This document shows positions 27,055 through 38,592 of a DNA stretch of 64,000 bases, piece by piece. The notes under the pieces were generated by a model, which saw only the letters and a program-made list of their open reading frames with translations, was not told the origin of the DNA and searched no databases. The stretch is from NCBI RefSeq assembly GCF_027594825.1, contig NZ_CP088930.1, positions 4,215,019-4,279,018 of the forward strand, written 5' to 3'. The translations under genes were made by a program, and so were the position numbers. How positions within the stretch are numbered: the first letter of the stretch is position 1; each line of letters starts with the position of its first letter. The DNA comes from Serratia liquefaciens (GTDB taxonomy: Bacteria; Pseudomonadota; Gammaproteobacteria; Enterobacterales; Enterobacteriaceae).

Positions 27055-27594
27055 ATGAAAACTATTGAAGTCGACGAAGAGCTCTACCGTTATATTGCCA
27101 GCCACACGCAACATATTGGTGAGAGCGCGTCCGATATTTTGCGCCGTATGTTGAAATTTACCGCCGGCCAGCCGCTACGTGCAGCGCCGGCCGCCAGCGC
27201 ACAGACCGCCGAACAGGAAAAAATCGTTGCTGTATCGCGCCCTCGCGATCGCGTGCGTGCCGTGCGTGAGCTGTTGCTGTCGGATGAGTACGCCGAGCAG
27301 AACAAAGCGGTAAACCGTTTTATGCTGGTGCTTTCCACCCTGTATACCCTCGATGCGGCCGGCTTTGCCAGCGCCACCGATGCGTTGCATGGCCGTACCC
27401 GTACCTATTTTGCCGGCGATCAGCAAACCCTGTTGGCGAATGGAACGCACACCAAGCCAAAGCACGTTCCGGGCACGCCTTACTGGGTGATCACCAATAC
27501 CAATACCGGTCGCAAACGCAGCATGGTTGAACACATCATGCAGGCTATGCAGTTCCCGACGGAACTGACTGAAAAAGTTTGCGGCACTATCTAA
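27055..27594 (+). CDS. seqA: SeqA, negative modulator of replication initiation
   Basis: 179 residues (181 in E. coli). It binds hemimethylated GATC and sequesters oriC and the dnaA promoter. Seen: N-terminal multimerisation domain MKTIEVDEELYRYIASHTQ...ILRRML (residues 1-35), a variable Ala/Gln linker (about 40-65), and the C-terminal DNA-binding domain with NGTHTKPKHVPGTPYWVITNTNTGRKRSMV (about residues 128-158) that contacts methylated GATC. Followed after 77 bases by pgm, as in E. coli; the two are probably cotranscribed. Confidence 0.97.
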   Translation: MKTIEVDEELYRYIASHTQHIGESASDILRRMLKFTAGQPLRAAPAASAQTAEQEKIVAVSRPRDRVRAVRELLLSDEYAEQNKAVNRFMLVLSTLYTLDAAGFASATDALHGRTRTYFAGDQQTLLANGTHTKPKHVPGTPYWVITNTNTGRKRSMVEHIMQAMQFPTELTEKVCGTI

Positions 27595-27671
27595 TTTAGC
27601 GAACAGCCCGTCATGGTGGCCGTGAGCGACATATTGCCAGGCCGCAGGACAGGGATTAGGGAGATATGTCG

Positions 27672-29315
27672 ATGGCGAATAACCCACGTGCCGGGCAGCC
27701 GGCTCAGCAAAGCGATTTGATCAACGTAGCCCAGCTGACGTCGCAGTACTACGTACTGCAACCGGAAGCGGGCAACGCCGCACACGCGGTCAAGTTCGGA
27801 ACCTCAGGCCATCGCGGCAGCGCGCTGCGCCACAGCTTTAATGAAGCCCACATTCTCGCTATCGCCCAGGCGATTGCCGAAGTGCGTCACCAGCAAGGGG
27901 TGACCGGCCCATGCTACGTGGGGAAAGATACCCACGCGCTGTCGGAACCGGCTTTCATTTCGGTGCTGGAAGTATTGAGCGCCAACGGCGTTGATGTGAT
28001 CGTGCAGGAAAATAACGGCTTCACGCCAACGCCTGCGGTCTCCCATGCCATCCTGTGCCATAACCGTAACGGTGGGGCATTGGCCGACGGCATCGTGATC
28101 ACCCCGTCCCACAATCCCCCTGAAGATGGCGGCATCAAATATAACCCGACCAACGGCGGCCCGGCAGACACTAACCTGACCTCGGTGATTGAAAAGCGCG
28201 CTAATGAACTGCTGTCTCTGCAGTTGAAAGGCGTTCAGCGTCAATCGCTGGATAAGGCCTGGGCCAGCGGCCGTGTGCATGCACAAGACCTGGTGCAGCC
28301 GTATGTTGAAGGGCTGGTGGACGTGGTTGATATGCCTGCGATCCAGCGTGCCGGCCTGAAGCTGGGCGTTGATCCGCTCGGCGGCTCCGGCATTGCTTAC
28401 TGGCAGCGTATTGCCGAGCATTACAAGCTGGATCTGACGCTGGTGAACGATGCTATCGATCAGACCTTCCGCTTTATGCACCTCGATCACGACGGCGTGA
28501 TCCGCATGGACTGCTCCTCAGTCCCGGCGATGGGCGGCCTGCTGGCGCTGCGCGACAAGTTCGACCTGGCCTTTGCCAACGATCCGGATTACGACCGCCA
28601 CGGCATTGTGACGCCGGCGGGGCTGATGAACCCAAACCATTATCTGGCCGTGGCCATCAACTACCTGTTCCAGCATCGCCCACGGTGGAGTGCTGACGTG
28701 GCGGTGGGGAAAACGCTGGTTTCCAGCGCGATGATTGACCGCGTGGTGGCTGATTTGGGCCGCAAGCTGGTGGAAGTGCCGGTGGGCTTCAAATGGTTCG
28801 TTGATGGTTTGTATGACGGTAGCCTGGGTTTTGGTGGCGAAGAGAGCGCAGGGGCCTCGTTCCTGCGTTTCAACGCCACTCCGTGGTCTACTGATAAAGA
28901 CGGTATCATCATGTGCCTGTTGGCTGCGGAAATCACCGCAGTGACCGGCGAAAATCCACAGCACCACTATGACGATCTGGCTAAACGCTTTGGCGCGCCA
29001 AGCTACAACCGTATTCAGGCACCGGCAACTTCCGCCCAAAAAGCGGCGTTGTCCAAGCTGTCACCGGAAATGGTCAAGGCCGATACCCTGGCGGGTGATC
29101 CTATTACCGCACGTTTGACGGCGGCACCGGGTAACGGCGCATCGATTGGCGGCCTGAAAGTGATGACCGACAACGGCTGGTTCGCGGCACGTCCTTCTGG
29201 TACCGAAGAAGCCTACAAGATTTATTGTGAGAGCTTCCTCGGCGCTGAGCACCGTGAAAAGATCGAGCATGAAGCGGTGGAAATCGTCAGCGAAGTGCTG
29301 GCTTCTGCCAAGTAA
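27672..29315 (+). CDS. pgm: Phosphoglucomutase Pgm
   Basis: 547 residues from the ATG at 27672; the ATG at 27666 is only two bases from the AGGGAG ribosome site and is less likely. Interconverts glucose-1-P and glucose-6-P. Seen: FGTSGHRG (about 37-44), phosphoserine loop [12 protein letters not shown] (Ser about 144), metal-binding NDPDYDRHG, sugar-binding GFGGEESAG and the C-terminal phosphate-binding [12 protein letters not shown]. All catalytic motifs of the alpha-D-phosphohexomutase family are present. Confidence 0.98.
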   Translation: MANNPRAGQPAQQSDLINVAQLTSQYYVLQPEAGNAAHAVKFGTSGHRGSALRHSFNEAHILAIAQAIAEVRHQQGVTGPCYVGKDTHALSEPAFISVLEVLSANGVDVIVQENNGFTPTPAVSHAILCHNRNGGALADGIVITPSHNPPEDGGIKYNPTNGGPADTNLTSVIEKRANELLSLQLKGVQRQSLDKAWASGRVHAQDLVQPYVEGLVDVVDMPAIQRAGLKLGVDPLGGSGIAYWQRIAEHYKLDLTLVNDAIDQTFRFMHLDHDGVIRMDCSSVPAMGGLLALRDKFDLAFANDPDYDRHGIVTPAGLMNPNHYLAVAINYLFQHRPRWSADVAVGKTLVSSAMIDRVVADLGRKLVEVPVGFKWFVDGLYDGSLGFGGEESAGASFLRFNATPWSTDKDGIIMCLLAAEITAVTGENPQHHYDDLAKRFGAPSYNRIQAPATSAQKAALSKLSPEMVKADTLAGDPITARLTAAPGNGASIGGLKVMTDNGWFAARPSGTEEAYKIYCESFLGAEHREKIEHEAVEIVSEVLASAK

Positions 29316-29332
29316 CGCTGCTTCCCCGTGAT

Positions 29333-29363
29333 AAAAAAGCGCTGTTTTTACAGCGCTTTTTTT
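29333..29363. terminator. Terminator of pgm, symmetric
   Basis: GCGCTGT pairs with ACAGCGC around TTTT, flanked by A6 on the left and T7 on the right, so it can work in both directions. It begins 18 bases after the pgm stop. Confidence 0.92.
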
Positions 29364-29373
29364 ATGCCTGCGA

Positions 29374-29464
29374 TTTAGATATATCTTTTTCACTTTTCCC
29401 CTCTTGCGCATTTAGATATATCGATCTAGATTAGATATATCGAAGTGATTTAGATATATCTAAA
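29374..29464 (+). promoter_or_regulatory. Ladder of four TTAGATATATC operators before the PadR gene
   Basis: Four copies of TTAGATATATC, each centred on the palindrome GATATATC, lie at 29375-29385, 29412-29422, 29431-29441 and 29450-29460. The centres are 37, 19 and 19 bases apart. The last copy is extended to the 16-base palindrome TTTAGATATATCTAAA. They fill the region between the pgm terminator and the ATG at 29504. The most likely ligand is the PadR regulator encoded just downstream, acting on its own promoter; AT-rich ATAT-containing operators are common in that family. Confidence 0.75.
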
Positions 29465-29503
29465 TTACCTCGGCAACTGATTATCCATTGAGAGGGCTAC
29501 CCT

Positions 29504-30166
29504 ATGTTTCACCGTTTAGATTTACACCGTCGTCACGGTTGCCGCCATGACAGCGAAGAAGGGCATGAACATCACCATCGCCGTCGTGGCGGTCGCCATC
29601 ATTTTGGCGGCGATCATGGTGAAGATCATGGTCGGGGAGGGCGCGGCGGTCGCGGTGGCCGTCACCGCATGTTTGAACACGGCGATCTGCGGCTGGTGCT
29701 GCTGGCGCTGGTGGCGCGCAAACCGAGCCACGGTTACGAACTGATCAAGGCGATCGACGAGGCGTCTTCCGGTCTCTATGTGCCAAGCCCTGGGGTGATT
29801 TATCCGACCCTGACGTTGCTGGAGGAGCAGGATTTCCTCGAGCCGATCACCAGCGGCAACGGCCGTAAAAGCTATCAGATCACCGAGCTGGGCCAGGAAG
29901 AATTGCAAAAACATCAGGCCGTCGTCGATGTGATCCTGGCGCGTTTGGCGGGTGCCGGTCGCGGCCACCATCATCATGGCAATCTGGCGGAAGGCATCTC
30001 CGACGCCATGAATCGCCTGCGCAGTTTGTTACGCGGCAATGTGATGCGCGCCGATCTTTCGCCACAGCAGGTAGAACGCATCAATGCAGCGCTGCTCACC
30101 GCGGTGGCGGCAATCGAAAGTGAAATGAACATTGCCCCGACAGAGACAGATAAGGAGAGCGACTGA
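29504..30166 (+). CDS. His-rich PadR-family transcriptional regulator (YqjI-like)
   Basis: 220 residues. The first 55 residues are dominated by His, Gly, Arg, Asp and Glu (HEHHHRRRGGRHHFGG, then Gly-Arg repeats), a likely metal-binding tail. A PadR winged helix follows: HGDLRLVLLALVARKPSHGYELIKAID, then GVIYPTLTLLEEQDFLEPI and GRKSYQITELGQEEL. Residues 150-210 form a dimerisation helix region with another HHHH patch. The layout resembles E. coli YqjI, a nickel/iron-responsive repressor, so metal sensing is a reasonable inference but is not shown. It overlaps the next gene by one base, and the four-operator ladder is directly upstream. It is absent from this neighbourhood in E. coli. Confidence 0.85.
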   Translation: MFHRLDLHRRHGCRHDSEEGHEHHHRRRGGRHHFGGDHGEDHGRGGRGGRGGRHRMFEHGDLRLVLLALVARKPSHGYELIKAIDEASSGLYVPSPGVIYPTLTLLEEQDFLEPITSGNGRKSYQITELGQEELQKHQAVVDVILARLAGAGRGHHHHGNLAEGISDAMNRLRSLLRGNVMRADLSPQQVERINAALLTAVAAIESEMNIAPTETDKESD

Positions 30167-30465
30167 TGCCCGGCCACCGTTTTCGCATTACCGTCGAAGC
30201 CCTGAGCGATCGCCAAGGCGAGCCCGTCGATAAAACGCCGCTGAGTTTTGAGGTGGAAAACCACGACGATATTCTTGGTATCGTTGAGCGTATCAACGCG
30301 CGCGAAGATCTGAATTTTGGCGAGAATAACAGCGCGGCCTTCGCCGTCGGCTTGAAGCTGTTCTCTGAAGTGATGATCGAAAACCGCAAGCACCCGGTGT
30401 TTGTCCCGCTGCGCGAGGCGTTCAAGGAATTTATGGTGGGGCTGAAGAAAGGCCAAAACGTGTAG
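30166..30465 (+). CDS. DUF3861 family protein
   Basis: 99 residues, cytoplasmic, no membrane segment or signal. The sequence FRITVEALSDRQGEPVDKTPLSFEVENHDDIL followed by a conserved ALPLKALKEFMxxLK-type helix (REAFKEFMVGLKKG) fits DUF3861; its function is not known. The start is coupled to the PadR gene (TGATG), so the two are translated together and their roles are probably linked. AGGAGAG precedes the ATG. A small hairpin (GGGTGC/GCACCC, 30466-30485) follows without a T-run. Confidence 0.8.
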   Translation: MPGHRFRITVEALSDRQGEPVDKTPLSFEVENHDDILGIVERINAREDLNFGENNSAAFAVGLKLFSEVMIENRKHPVFVPLREAFKEFMVGLKKGQNV

Positions 30466-30534
30466 GGGTGCCGCATGCTGCACCCGTTTAATCGAATATT
30501 GCATCAGCTTAACCGCATGCTGCGCCCGTTAACC

Positions 30535-31224
30535 TCAAGGCATAAAGCGGTAACCGACGCCGGTTTCGGTCAGCAAGTGTTTTGGCCGGGCCGGATCGGC
30601 CTCCAGCTTTTGCCGCAGATGTCCCATATAAATACGCAGATAGTGGCTGTGTTCTACGTAATTCGGCCCCCAGACATGGCTCAATAGCTGGCGCTGGGTG
30701 ATCACCTTACCGGAATTGGCCAGCAGTTCGGCCAGCAGGCGAAACTCTATCGGTGTCAGATGCAAGTCTTCACCCTGGCGCAATACCCGGCGGTTGATCA
30801 GATCGACGGTGATTTCAGAAAAGCTGACCAACGGACTTTCCTGCAGGCTGCCTGAGTGGCGGCGCAAGGCGACCCGCACGCGGGCCAGCAGTTCGCCGAT
30901 GCCAAACGGCTTGCTGAGATAGTCGTCAGCCCCGGCGTCCAGCGCGGCAATCTTGTCTTCTTCGGCATTGCGCGCCGACAGCACAATCACCGGAATGGCG
31001 CTCCATTGGCGCAAATCGCGGATATAGTTAAGCCCGTCACCGTCCGGCAACCCTAAATCGAGAATAATCAGATCCGGTTTGCGCGTGCCGGCTTCAATCA
31101 GCCCGCGTTGCAGCGTTTCACTTTCAAACACTCGCAGGCCCTCGCTCTCAAGGGCGGTGCGGACGAAACGCCGGATCTCTTTTTCATCTTCGACAATCAG
31201 AATATTGGTTGGCGTGCTGCTCAC
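30535..31224 (-). CDS. kdpE: KdpE response regulator
   Basis: 229 residues, OmpR/PhoB-type. Receiver domain about 1-120: acidic pocket EDE (12-14), phosphorylated Asp56 in IILDLGLPDGDG, and the conserved Lys in DYLSKPF. C-terminal winged helix with LTPIEFRLLAELLANSGKVITQRQL. It activates kdpFABC under K+ limitation. The kdpD stop is 18 bases upstream, so kdpDE is one unit. A matching KdpE-binding sequence is found upstream of kdpF. Confidence 0.97.
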   Translation of the reverse strand: MSSTPTNILIVEDEKEIRRFVRTALESEGLRVFESETLQRGLIEAGTRKPDLIILDLGLPDGDGLNYIRDLRQWSAIPVIVLSARNAEEDKIAALDAGADDYLSKPFGIGELLARVRVALRRHSGSLQESPLVSFSEITVDLINRRVLRQGEDLHLTPIEFRLLAELLANSGKVITQRQLLSHVWGPNYVEHSHYLRIYMGHLRQKLEADPARPKHLLTETGVGYRFMP

Positions 31225-31242
31225 AAGGCTCCCAGAGTTTGG

Positions 31243-33936
31243 TTAGAGATCAAAGGATTCACTGTCTATTTCCGGCGGTTTTTCCAGCGGCAGCACAAAG
31301 CGGAAGCTGGCACCGCCGTTAGCGCCGTTTTCCGCCCAAATGCGGCCACCGTGCACTTCAATAATGGCACGGCAAATCGCTAACCCCAAACCGACGCCGG
31401 GAATGGCCGATTCTTTATTGCCGCGGGAAAACTTATCGAAAATAAGCTGCTTCTTCCCTTCCGGAATGCCCGGGCCATCGTCCCAGACTTCGACTTCCAG
31501 CCAGTCGGGCAACGTATGGGCGCGAATGCCGATAGTAGCATCGATACCGGCGTATTTATTGGCATTTTCCAACAGGTTAGTGAAAACTCGCTCCAGCAGG
31601 CTGCCGTCGCAGTTGACCAATATCAGCTCCGGCGGCAGCTCAACCTTGATTTGGTGCTGGGTCATCAGCGGTTCCAGCATGTGCAGCGAAGCGCCGACGA
31701 TCTCCTCCAGCGACTGCCACTCTTTACGCAGGTTAAAGCCGCCGGATTGAATGCGTGCCATATCCAGCAGGTTGTTCACCAGACGGGTAGTGCTCAGCAC
31801 CTGCTGGCGGATCTGACTGGCCTGCGGGGCATGGTTGGAGCCTTCCGCCGCCAAATCGAGCGTCAGAATTTCCGCCTGGCCGAACAGCACCGTCAGCGGC
31901 GTGCGTAAATCGTGGGACAGCGCCGCCAGCAGCGAGTTGCGCAGTTGTTCCCGCTCGGCGTCCAGTTTGGCTTCTTCGGCGCTGCGTGCCAGATGCAATC
32001 GCTCCAGCGCGCTGGCAATCAGTACCGCAAAGGTCTGCAACAGCCGCTGCTGTTCCGGCACCATCAGTTGGCGCAGGTTGCTGGGTTCGATGGCCAACAG
32101 GCCGAAGGTTTGCTTCGACGTGGTGAGCGGCAGCAGTTGGTAAGGTACGCCCGGCAAGGTGTCGGTACCGGCGCCGGCCGGCATGCCCTTGTCGAAACTC
32201 CAACGGGCGATGGCTTCATCCACCGACAGCAATCCACCCGTTTCCCCGACCATTTGCTGCAGCTTGCCGTCTTCCTGCGGCAGCAACAGCACGGTTTTGG
32301 CCTGAAAGCTGCTGGTGAGGAAGTGGCGGCTGGTTTTGGCGATGTCTTCGGTGGTCAGTGCCTGGCTCAGTCCGCGGGAGATTTCATACAGATGGCGAGC
32401 CCTCTGCTCGCGATAGCGGGCGACTCGGGCCTGGTAACGTACCCCGGCGGTCAGGTTACCGATGGTGATACCGACGATCAGCATGACGCCGAAGGTCAGC
32501 AGATACTGCATATCGCTGACGGCAAACGACCATTCAGGTTGGACGAAAAACAGATCAAAGCTGGCGACGTTAATCACCGCGGCCAGTACCGAAGGCCAAC
32601 GGCCGAAGAACAGCGCCACGATCGCTACGCCGAGCAGATACACCATCACCAGGTTGGCCTGGTCAAAGCCCGGCAACAGCCACTGGGAGAGCAGGGTGAT
32701 CAGGGCGCAGAGTGCGACGGCCACGGCGCAGCCGCGTAATTGCATGCGCCACTTCTCGGTGAAATTGCGCCCGTCATGCTCTTTCCCCTGCGGCGCAGGG
32801 GTGTCGTTTTCCAGCGCGACGATCACCAGATCGAGATCGGGCCCCAGGCGGCCGAGGCGATCGGCAAAGCTGCCACGCAGTTTCCAGCGTTGCTCGCTGC
32901 GACGACCGATAATGATTTTGCCCAGATTATGTTCGCGGGCGTAGCGTAATACCGCGCGTTCTTCATAAGGTTCAGACAGGGTAGCGGTTTCGGCGCCCAG
33001 TTCCTGCGCTAGCCGCAGCGCCCGCAGGATCGCCCGGCGTTGATTCTCCGGCAAGCGGTGCAGTTTCGGTGTTTCTACATACACCGCGTGCCAGTGGCAA
33101 CCCAATCGGGCCGCCAGTCGCGCCGCGATACGCACCAGCTTCTCATTGCCGCTGTTATGACCGACGCACAGCAGAATGCTGTCGCGGGTATGCCATACGC
33201 GTTCACGGCCCTGAGTATCGCGGAAGGCGCGCATCTGGTCATCGACCCGGTCGGCGGTGCGACGCAGCGCCAGTTCACGCAGCGCGATCAGATTGCCCTT
33301 GCGGAAAAAGTGCTCGATGGCGCGCTCGGCCTGGCCGGGAATGTACACCTTGCCTTCATTTAATCGCTGACGCAGATCGTCTGGCGGCAGGTCGACCAGC
33401 ACCACCTCGGTGGCTTCGTCGAACACGTGATCGGGCACCGTTTCGCGCACACGCACACCGGTCACGCCGCCAACTACGTCGTTCAGGCTTTCCAGATGTT
33501 GAACATTGACGGTGGTCAGCACGTCAATGCCGGCGTCCAACAGCTCTTCCACATCCTGCCAGCGTTTGGGATGGCGCGAACCGTAGGCGTTACTGTGCGC
33601 CAGCTCATCCATCAGGATCAGTGCAGGATGGCGTGCCAGCGCGGCATCGAGGTCAAACTCTTGTACTAAGCGTCCGCGATGCTGGATGCGTTTTTGCGCC
33701 AGCAGATCCAACCCGTTCAGCAGGGCTGCGGTTTCGCTGCGGCCGTGGGTTTCCACCACGCCGACCAGCACGTCCAGCCCCTGGCTGCGCAATCGCTGGG
33801 CTTCCTGCAGCATGGCGTAGGTTTTGCCCACCCCGGCGCAGGCGCCGAAGAAAACTTTCAACCGGCCGCGGGGCTTCTCGTTGGCCAGCGCCAGCAGGCT
33901 GTCAGGGTCAGGGCGCTGTTGTTCCTCATCCACCAT
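31243..33936 (-). CDS. kdpD: KdpD sensor histidine kinase
   Basis: 897 residues from the ATG at 33936 (MVDEEQQRPDPDS), with AAAGGAAC 8 bases upstream; the frame is open a further 13 codons to 33975, inside the kdpC-kdpD gap. Domains: KdpD N-terminal domain with Walker A GACAGVGKT (about 31-39), universal-stress-protein-like domain about 250-370, four membrane segments about 400-500, GAF-like region, and kinase core with HisKA SHDLRTPL (phosphorylated His), N-box ENANKYA and G-boxes DDGPGIPEG and GVGLGLAI. Senses K+ limitation and turgor and phosphorylates KdpE. Gap to kdpC is 75 bases. Confidence 0.97.
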   Translation of the reverse strand: MVDEEQQRPDPDSLLALANEKPRGRLKVFFGACAGVGKTYAMLQEAQRLRSQGLDVLVGVVETHGRSETAALLNGLDLLAQKRIQHRGRLVQEFDLDAALARHPALILMDELAHSNAYGSRHPKRWQDVEELLDAGIDVLTTVNVQHLESLNDVVGGVTGVRVRETVPDHVFDEATEVVLVDLPPDDLRQRLNEGKVYIPGQAERAIEHFFRKGNLIALRELALRRTADRVDDQMRAFRDTQGRERVWHTRDSILLCVGHNSGNEKLVRIAARLAARLGCHWHAVYVETPKLHRLPENQRRAILRALRLAQELGAETATLSEPYEERAVLRYAREHNLGKIIIGRRSEQRWKLRGSFADRLGRLGPDLDLVIVALENDTPAPQGKEHDGRNFTEKWRMQLRGCAVAVALCALITLLSQWLLPGFDQANLVMVYLLGVAIVALFFGRWPSVLAAVINVASFDLFFVQPEWSFAVSDMQYLLTFGVMLIVGITIGNLTAGVRYQARVARYREQRARHLYEISRGLSQALTTEDIAKTSRHFLTSSFQAKTVLLLPQEDGKLQQMVGETGGLLSVDEAIARWSFDKGMPAGAGTDTLPGVPYQLLPLTTSKQTFGLLAIEPSNLRQLMVPEQQRLLQTFAVLIASALERLHLARSAEEAKLDAEREQLRNSLLAALSHDLRTPLTVLFGQAEILTLDLAAEGSNHAPQASQIRQQVLSTTRLVNNLLDMARIQSGGFNLRKEWQSLEEIVGASLHMLEPLMTQHQIKVELPPELILVNCDGSLLERVFTNLLENANKYAGIDATIGIRAHTLPDWLEVEVWDDGPGIPEGKKQLIFDKFSRGNKESAIPGVGLGLAICRAIIEVHGGRIWAENGANGGASFRFVLPLEKPPEIDSESFDL

Positions 33937-34011
33937 CGGAGTTCCTTTTGCAGCAACGTAAAGCGGGTTCGGCACGCCGAACCCGATACTTATCCTTTAA
34001 CTCGCGGGGCA

Positions 34012-34587
34012 TTATTTCAATGCGTCGAGCGCCAGGTTCAATTTCAGCACGTTTACCACCGCCTCGCCCATAAAGTTGGGGGTGGCCTGATCGGTGCTTT
34101 GATCAATCAGCTTGGCGATTTGCTCCGGCGACAGCTGACGCGCGGCGGCAACTCGGGCCAGTTGATATTGCGCTGCCGCGAGGGAAATCTGCGGATCCAG
34201 TCCGCTCCCCGAGGCGGTCAGCAGATCGACCGGGATCGGGCCTTTCATTGCCGGGTTGGCCAGACGCAACTGCGCGGCACGCTCGGCGATGGCTTTATCC
34301 AGCGCCGGGTTGGTGGCGGCCAGGTTGCTGCCGGCAGACGCCATCGCATTATAGGCCGAATCGCCGGTGGCAGAAGGGCGGCCCCAGAAATACTCGGGTT
34401 TGGTAAAGTTTTGGCCGATTAACGCGGAGCCGACCACCTTATCGCCCTGATACAGCAGCGAGCCGTTGGCCGCGCCGGAAAACAGCAGCTGCGAAAGTCC
34501 GGTCGTCAGTAGCGGATAAGCGATACCGGTAATCAACGTCAGCAGGATCAACATCACCAACGAAGGGCGTAAATAAGACATTTTCAT
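34012..34587 (-). CDS. kdpC: KdpC, K+-transporting ATPase subunit C
   Basis: 191 residues. A single N-terminal membrane helix (LVMLILLTLITGIAYPLLTTGLSQLLF, about 10-36) followed by a periplasmic domain with GSALIGQNFTKPEYFWGRPSAT and TASGSGLDPQISLAAAQYQ, both family signatures. It stabilises the KdpFABC complex and affects K+ affinity. Lies 13 bases after kdpB. Confidence 0.97.
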   Translation of the reverse strand: MKMSYLRPSLVMLILLTLITGIAYPLLTTGLSQLLFSGAANGSLLYQGDKVVGSALIGQNFTKPEYFWGRPSATGDSAYNAMASAGSNLAATNPALDKAIAERAAQLRLANPAMKGPIPVDLLTASGSGLDPQISLAAAQYQLARVAAARQLSPEQIAKLIDQSTDQATPNFMGEAVVNVLKLNLALDALK

Positions 34588-34600
34588 TTCCTCTCAATGA

Positions 34601-36670
<2,070 letters not shown>

Positions 36671-36696
36671 CTCTTAATCTCTCTCTATGAGCTCTG

Positions 36697-38385
36697 TTAT
36701 TTGGCCAGCCAAAGTTGCAAATGTTCGGCCACCGGTCCCAGCGCCAGCGCCGGTACAAAGGTCAATGCGCCCACCAGCAGCACGGTGCCGATCAGCAGAC
36801 CGATAAACAGCGGTCCGTAGGTTGGCAGAGTCCCGTTGCCCGCAGGCTGACGTTTCTTCGCACACAGCGAACCGGCAATGGCCAGCACCGGCAGGATCAC
36901 GCCAAAGCGGCCGACGAACATGGCGAAGGCCAGCAGCAGGTTGTAGAACGGCGTATTGACGCTCAGGCCGGCAAAGGCGCTGCCGTTGTTGTTGGCGGCG
37001 GAAGACAGCGCATACAGCACTTCGCTAAAGCCGTGCGCGCCCGGGTTAAGGATGCCTGCGCGACCGGCGTCGGTGGCGATGGCCAGCGCCGTGCCCAACA
37101 GCACCAGCGTCGGCGTGACCAGGATCGCCAGAGCGGTCATTTTCATGTCGTAGACGTCGATCTTTTTGCCCAGGTATTCCGGTGTGCGCCCGATCATCAG
37201 CCCGGCAATGAACACCGTCAGCAGGACGAACAGCAGCATGCCGTACAGGCCCGAGCCCACACCGCCAAACACCACTTCGCCAATCTGCATCAGCCACATC
37301 GGCACCATGCCGCCCAGCGCGGTGAAGGAGTCATGCATCGCATTGACTGCACCGCAGGAGGCCGCGGTGGTCACCACCGAGAACAGGCTGGTGGCGAGAA
37401 TGCCAAAGCGCGATTCCTTGCCTTCCATATTGATGTTGCTGGCACTGCCCAGTTCGCCCAGATGAGGGTTGCCCGCCAGTTCGGCGAACATCACCACCAC
37501 CACGGCAACCACGAAGATCAGCGCCATCGCCCAGATCAGCGCGTGACCCTGGCGGTTTTCACCGGCAGCCTGACCGAAGGCAAAGCACAATGCGCAGGGG
37601 ATCAGGAAGATCGCCAGCATTTGCACAAAGTTGGTCAGCACGGTCGGGTTTTCGAACGGGTGAGCCGAGTTGGCACCGAAGAAACCGCCGCCGTTGGTGC
37701 CGAGCATTTTGATCGCTTCCTGAGAGGCCACTGGCCCCATCGGTAGCGTCTGCTGCGCGCCTTCCAGCGTGTTGATGTGCAGGTAGGGCAGGAAGTTTTG
37801 CAACGTGCCCTGGCTAACGAAGAATAAAGCGATCAACAGCGAAATCGGCAGCAGCACATACAGCGTCACGCGGAACATGTCGATCCAGGCGTTGCCGATA
37901 GTGGCGCTGGAACGGCGGGTGAAGGCGCGGATCAATGCAAAGGCCACGGCGATGCCGGTCGCGGCGGACAAGAAGTTCTGCACCGCCAGCCCGGCCATTT
38001 GGCTGAGATAGCTGAGAGTGCTTTCACCGCTGTAGGCTTGCCAGTTGGTGTTGGTGACAAAGCTGACCGCGGTATTGAACGCCAGATCCCAGGACAGACC
38101 ATGGAAGCCCTGCGGGTTAAGCGGCAGTGAGCCTTGCGCCATCAGCAACGCGAACAGCAGCACCAGACCAAGCAGGTTAAACCACAGGATCGCCAGTGCG
38201 TATTGCCACCAGTTCATTTCGGCAGGGGTTGTGCCACAGCAGCGCCAAATGCCGGCTTCCAACCTACGCAGCGCGGGCAGCGGCTCTCCTTCAATCAGGC
38301 GTGCCAGGAAACCGCCCAGCGGTCGCGCCAGCAGCAGAAGCACCAGCAGGAAGCTGGCAATCAATAAAAAGGCTGAAGCTGCCAT
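36697..38385 (-). CDS. kdpA: KdpA, K+-translocating subunit
   Basis: 562 residues from the ATG at 38385, whose A overlaps the kdpF stop (TGATG); GGAGGA lies 6 bases upstream, inside kdpF. The frame stays open further to 38496 but that part is kdpF in another frame. Ten or so membrane helices; SKT-superfamily selectivity segments such as [42 protein letters not shown] and [12 protein letters not shown] are all present. It carries K+ in the KdpFABC complex. Confidence 0.97.
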   Translation of the reverse strand: MAASAFLLIASFLLVLLLLARPLGGFLARLIEGEPLPALRRLEAGIWRCCGTTPAEMNWWQYALAILWFNLLGLVLLFALLMAQGSLPLNPQGFHGLSWDLAFNTAVSFVTNTNWQAYSGESTLSYLSQMAGLAVQNFLSAATGIAVAFALIRAFTRRSSATIGNAWIDMFRVTLYVLLPISLLIALFFVSQGTLQNFLPYLHINTLEGAQQTLPMGPVASQEAIKMLGTNGGGFFGANSAHPFENPTVLTNFVQMLAIFLIPCALCFAFGQAAGENRQGHALIWAMALIFVVAVVVVMFAELAGNPHLGELGSASNINMEGKESRFGILATSLFSVVTTAASCGAVNAMHDSFTALGGMVPMWLMQIGEVVFGGVGSGLYGMLLFVLLTVFIAGLMIGRTPEYLGKKIDVYDMKMTALAILVTPTLVLLGTALAIATDAGRAGILNPGAHGFSEVLYALSSAANNNGSAFAGLSVNTPFYNLLLAFAMFVGRFGVILPVLAIAGSLCAKKRQPAGNGTLPTYGPLFIGLLIGTVLLVGALTFVPALALGPVAEHLQLWLAK

Positions 38386-38489
38386 CAGAAATCCTCCGCG
38401 TTGAACAGGGCATAAACCAGATAGCCCAACAGCAGCAGAACCAACAGCAGCAGAACCAACAGCGCACCACCAATAACGCTGATACTCAC
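38385..38489 (-). CDS. kdpF: KdpF small membrane peptide, extended by a tandem repeat
   Basis: 34 residues, starting with GTG at 38489 (GGAGGTGTCCT in front), ending at the TGA shared with the kdpA start. One hydrophobic helix ([21 protein letters not shown]), then FNAEDF, which matches the ending of E. coli KdpF (INAEAF). E. coli KdpF has 29 residues; the five extra here are explained by a perfect 15-base tandem duplication, ctgttggttctgctg, at 38431-38460. It stabilises the complex in the membrane. Too short for usual gene finders. Confidence 0.93.
   Translation of the reverse strand: MSISVIGGALLVLLLLVLLLLGYLVYALFNAEDF
38431..38460 (-). repeat. 15-base perfect tandem duplication inside kdpF
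   Basis: Two identical 15-base units (AGCAGCAGAACCAAC on the plus strand, 38431-38445 and 38446-38460) encode LLVLL twice on the minus strand. The insertion keeps the reading frame and lengthens the membrane helix of KdpF. Confidence 0.93.
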
Positions 38490-38570
38490 AGGACACCTCC
38501 AGAGGTGTAGTTTTTGATAGAGCGAGTGTAGGGAGGGCGGTAGAAAGAAGATGAAAAAATAGCGTTGGCC

Positions 38571-38592
38571 GGTGTAAAAAAAGTATAAAAAT
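38571..38592 (-). promoter_or_regulatory. KdpE operator of kdpFABC
   Basis: On the minus strand ATTTTTATACTTTTTTTACA, followed by CC, matches the KdpE-binding site I remember from the E. coli kdpF promoter (TTTTTATACTTTTTTTACAC) over its full length. It lies 82 bases upstream of the kdpF start. The remaining gap up to ybfA (38593-38933) is AT-rich, includes an imperfect palindrome GGTTAGTTAATTATTAACC at 38723-38741, and contains no gene. Confidence 0.85.

Noticed and set aside
29374..29464. TTAGATATATC repeats as a CRISPR array or origin iterons
   Set aside because: The repeats are 11-12 bases with overlapping function as promoter DNA, no spacers of constant length, no cas genes and no replication genes.
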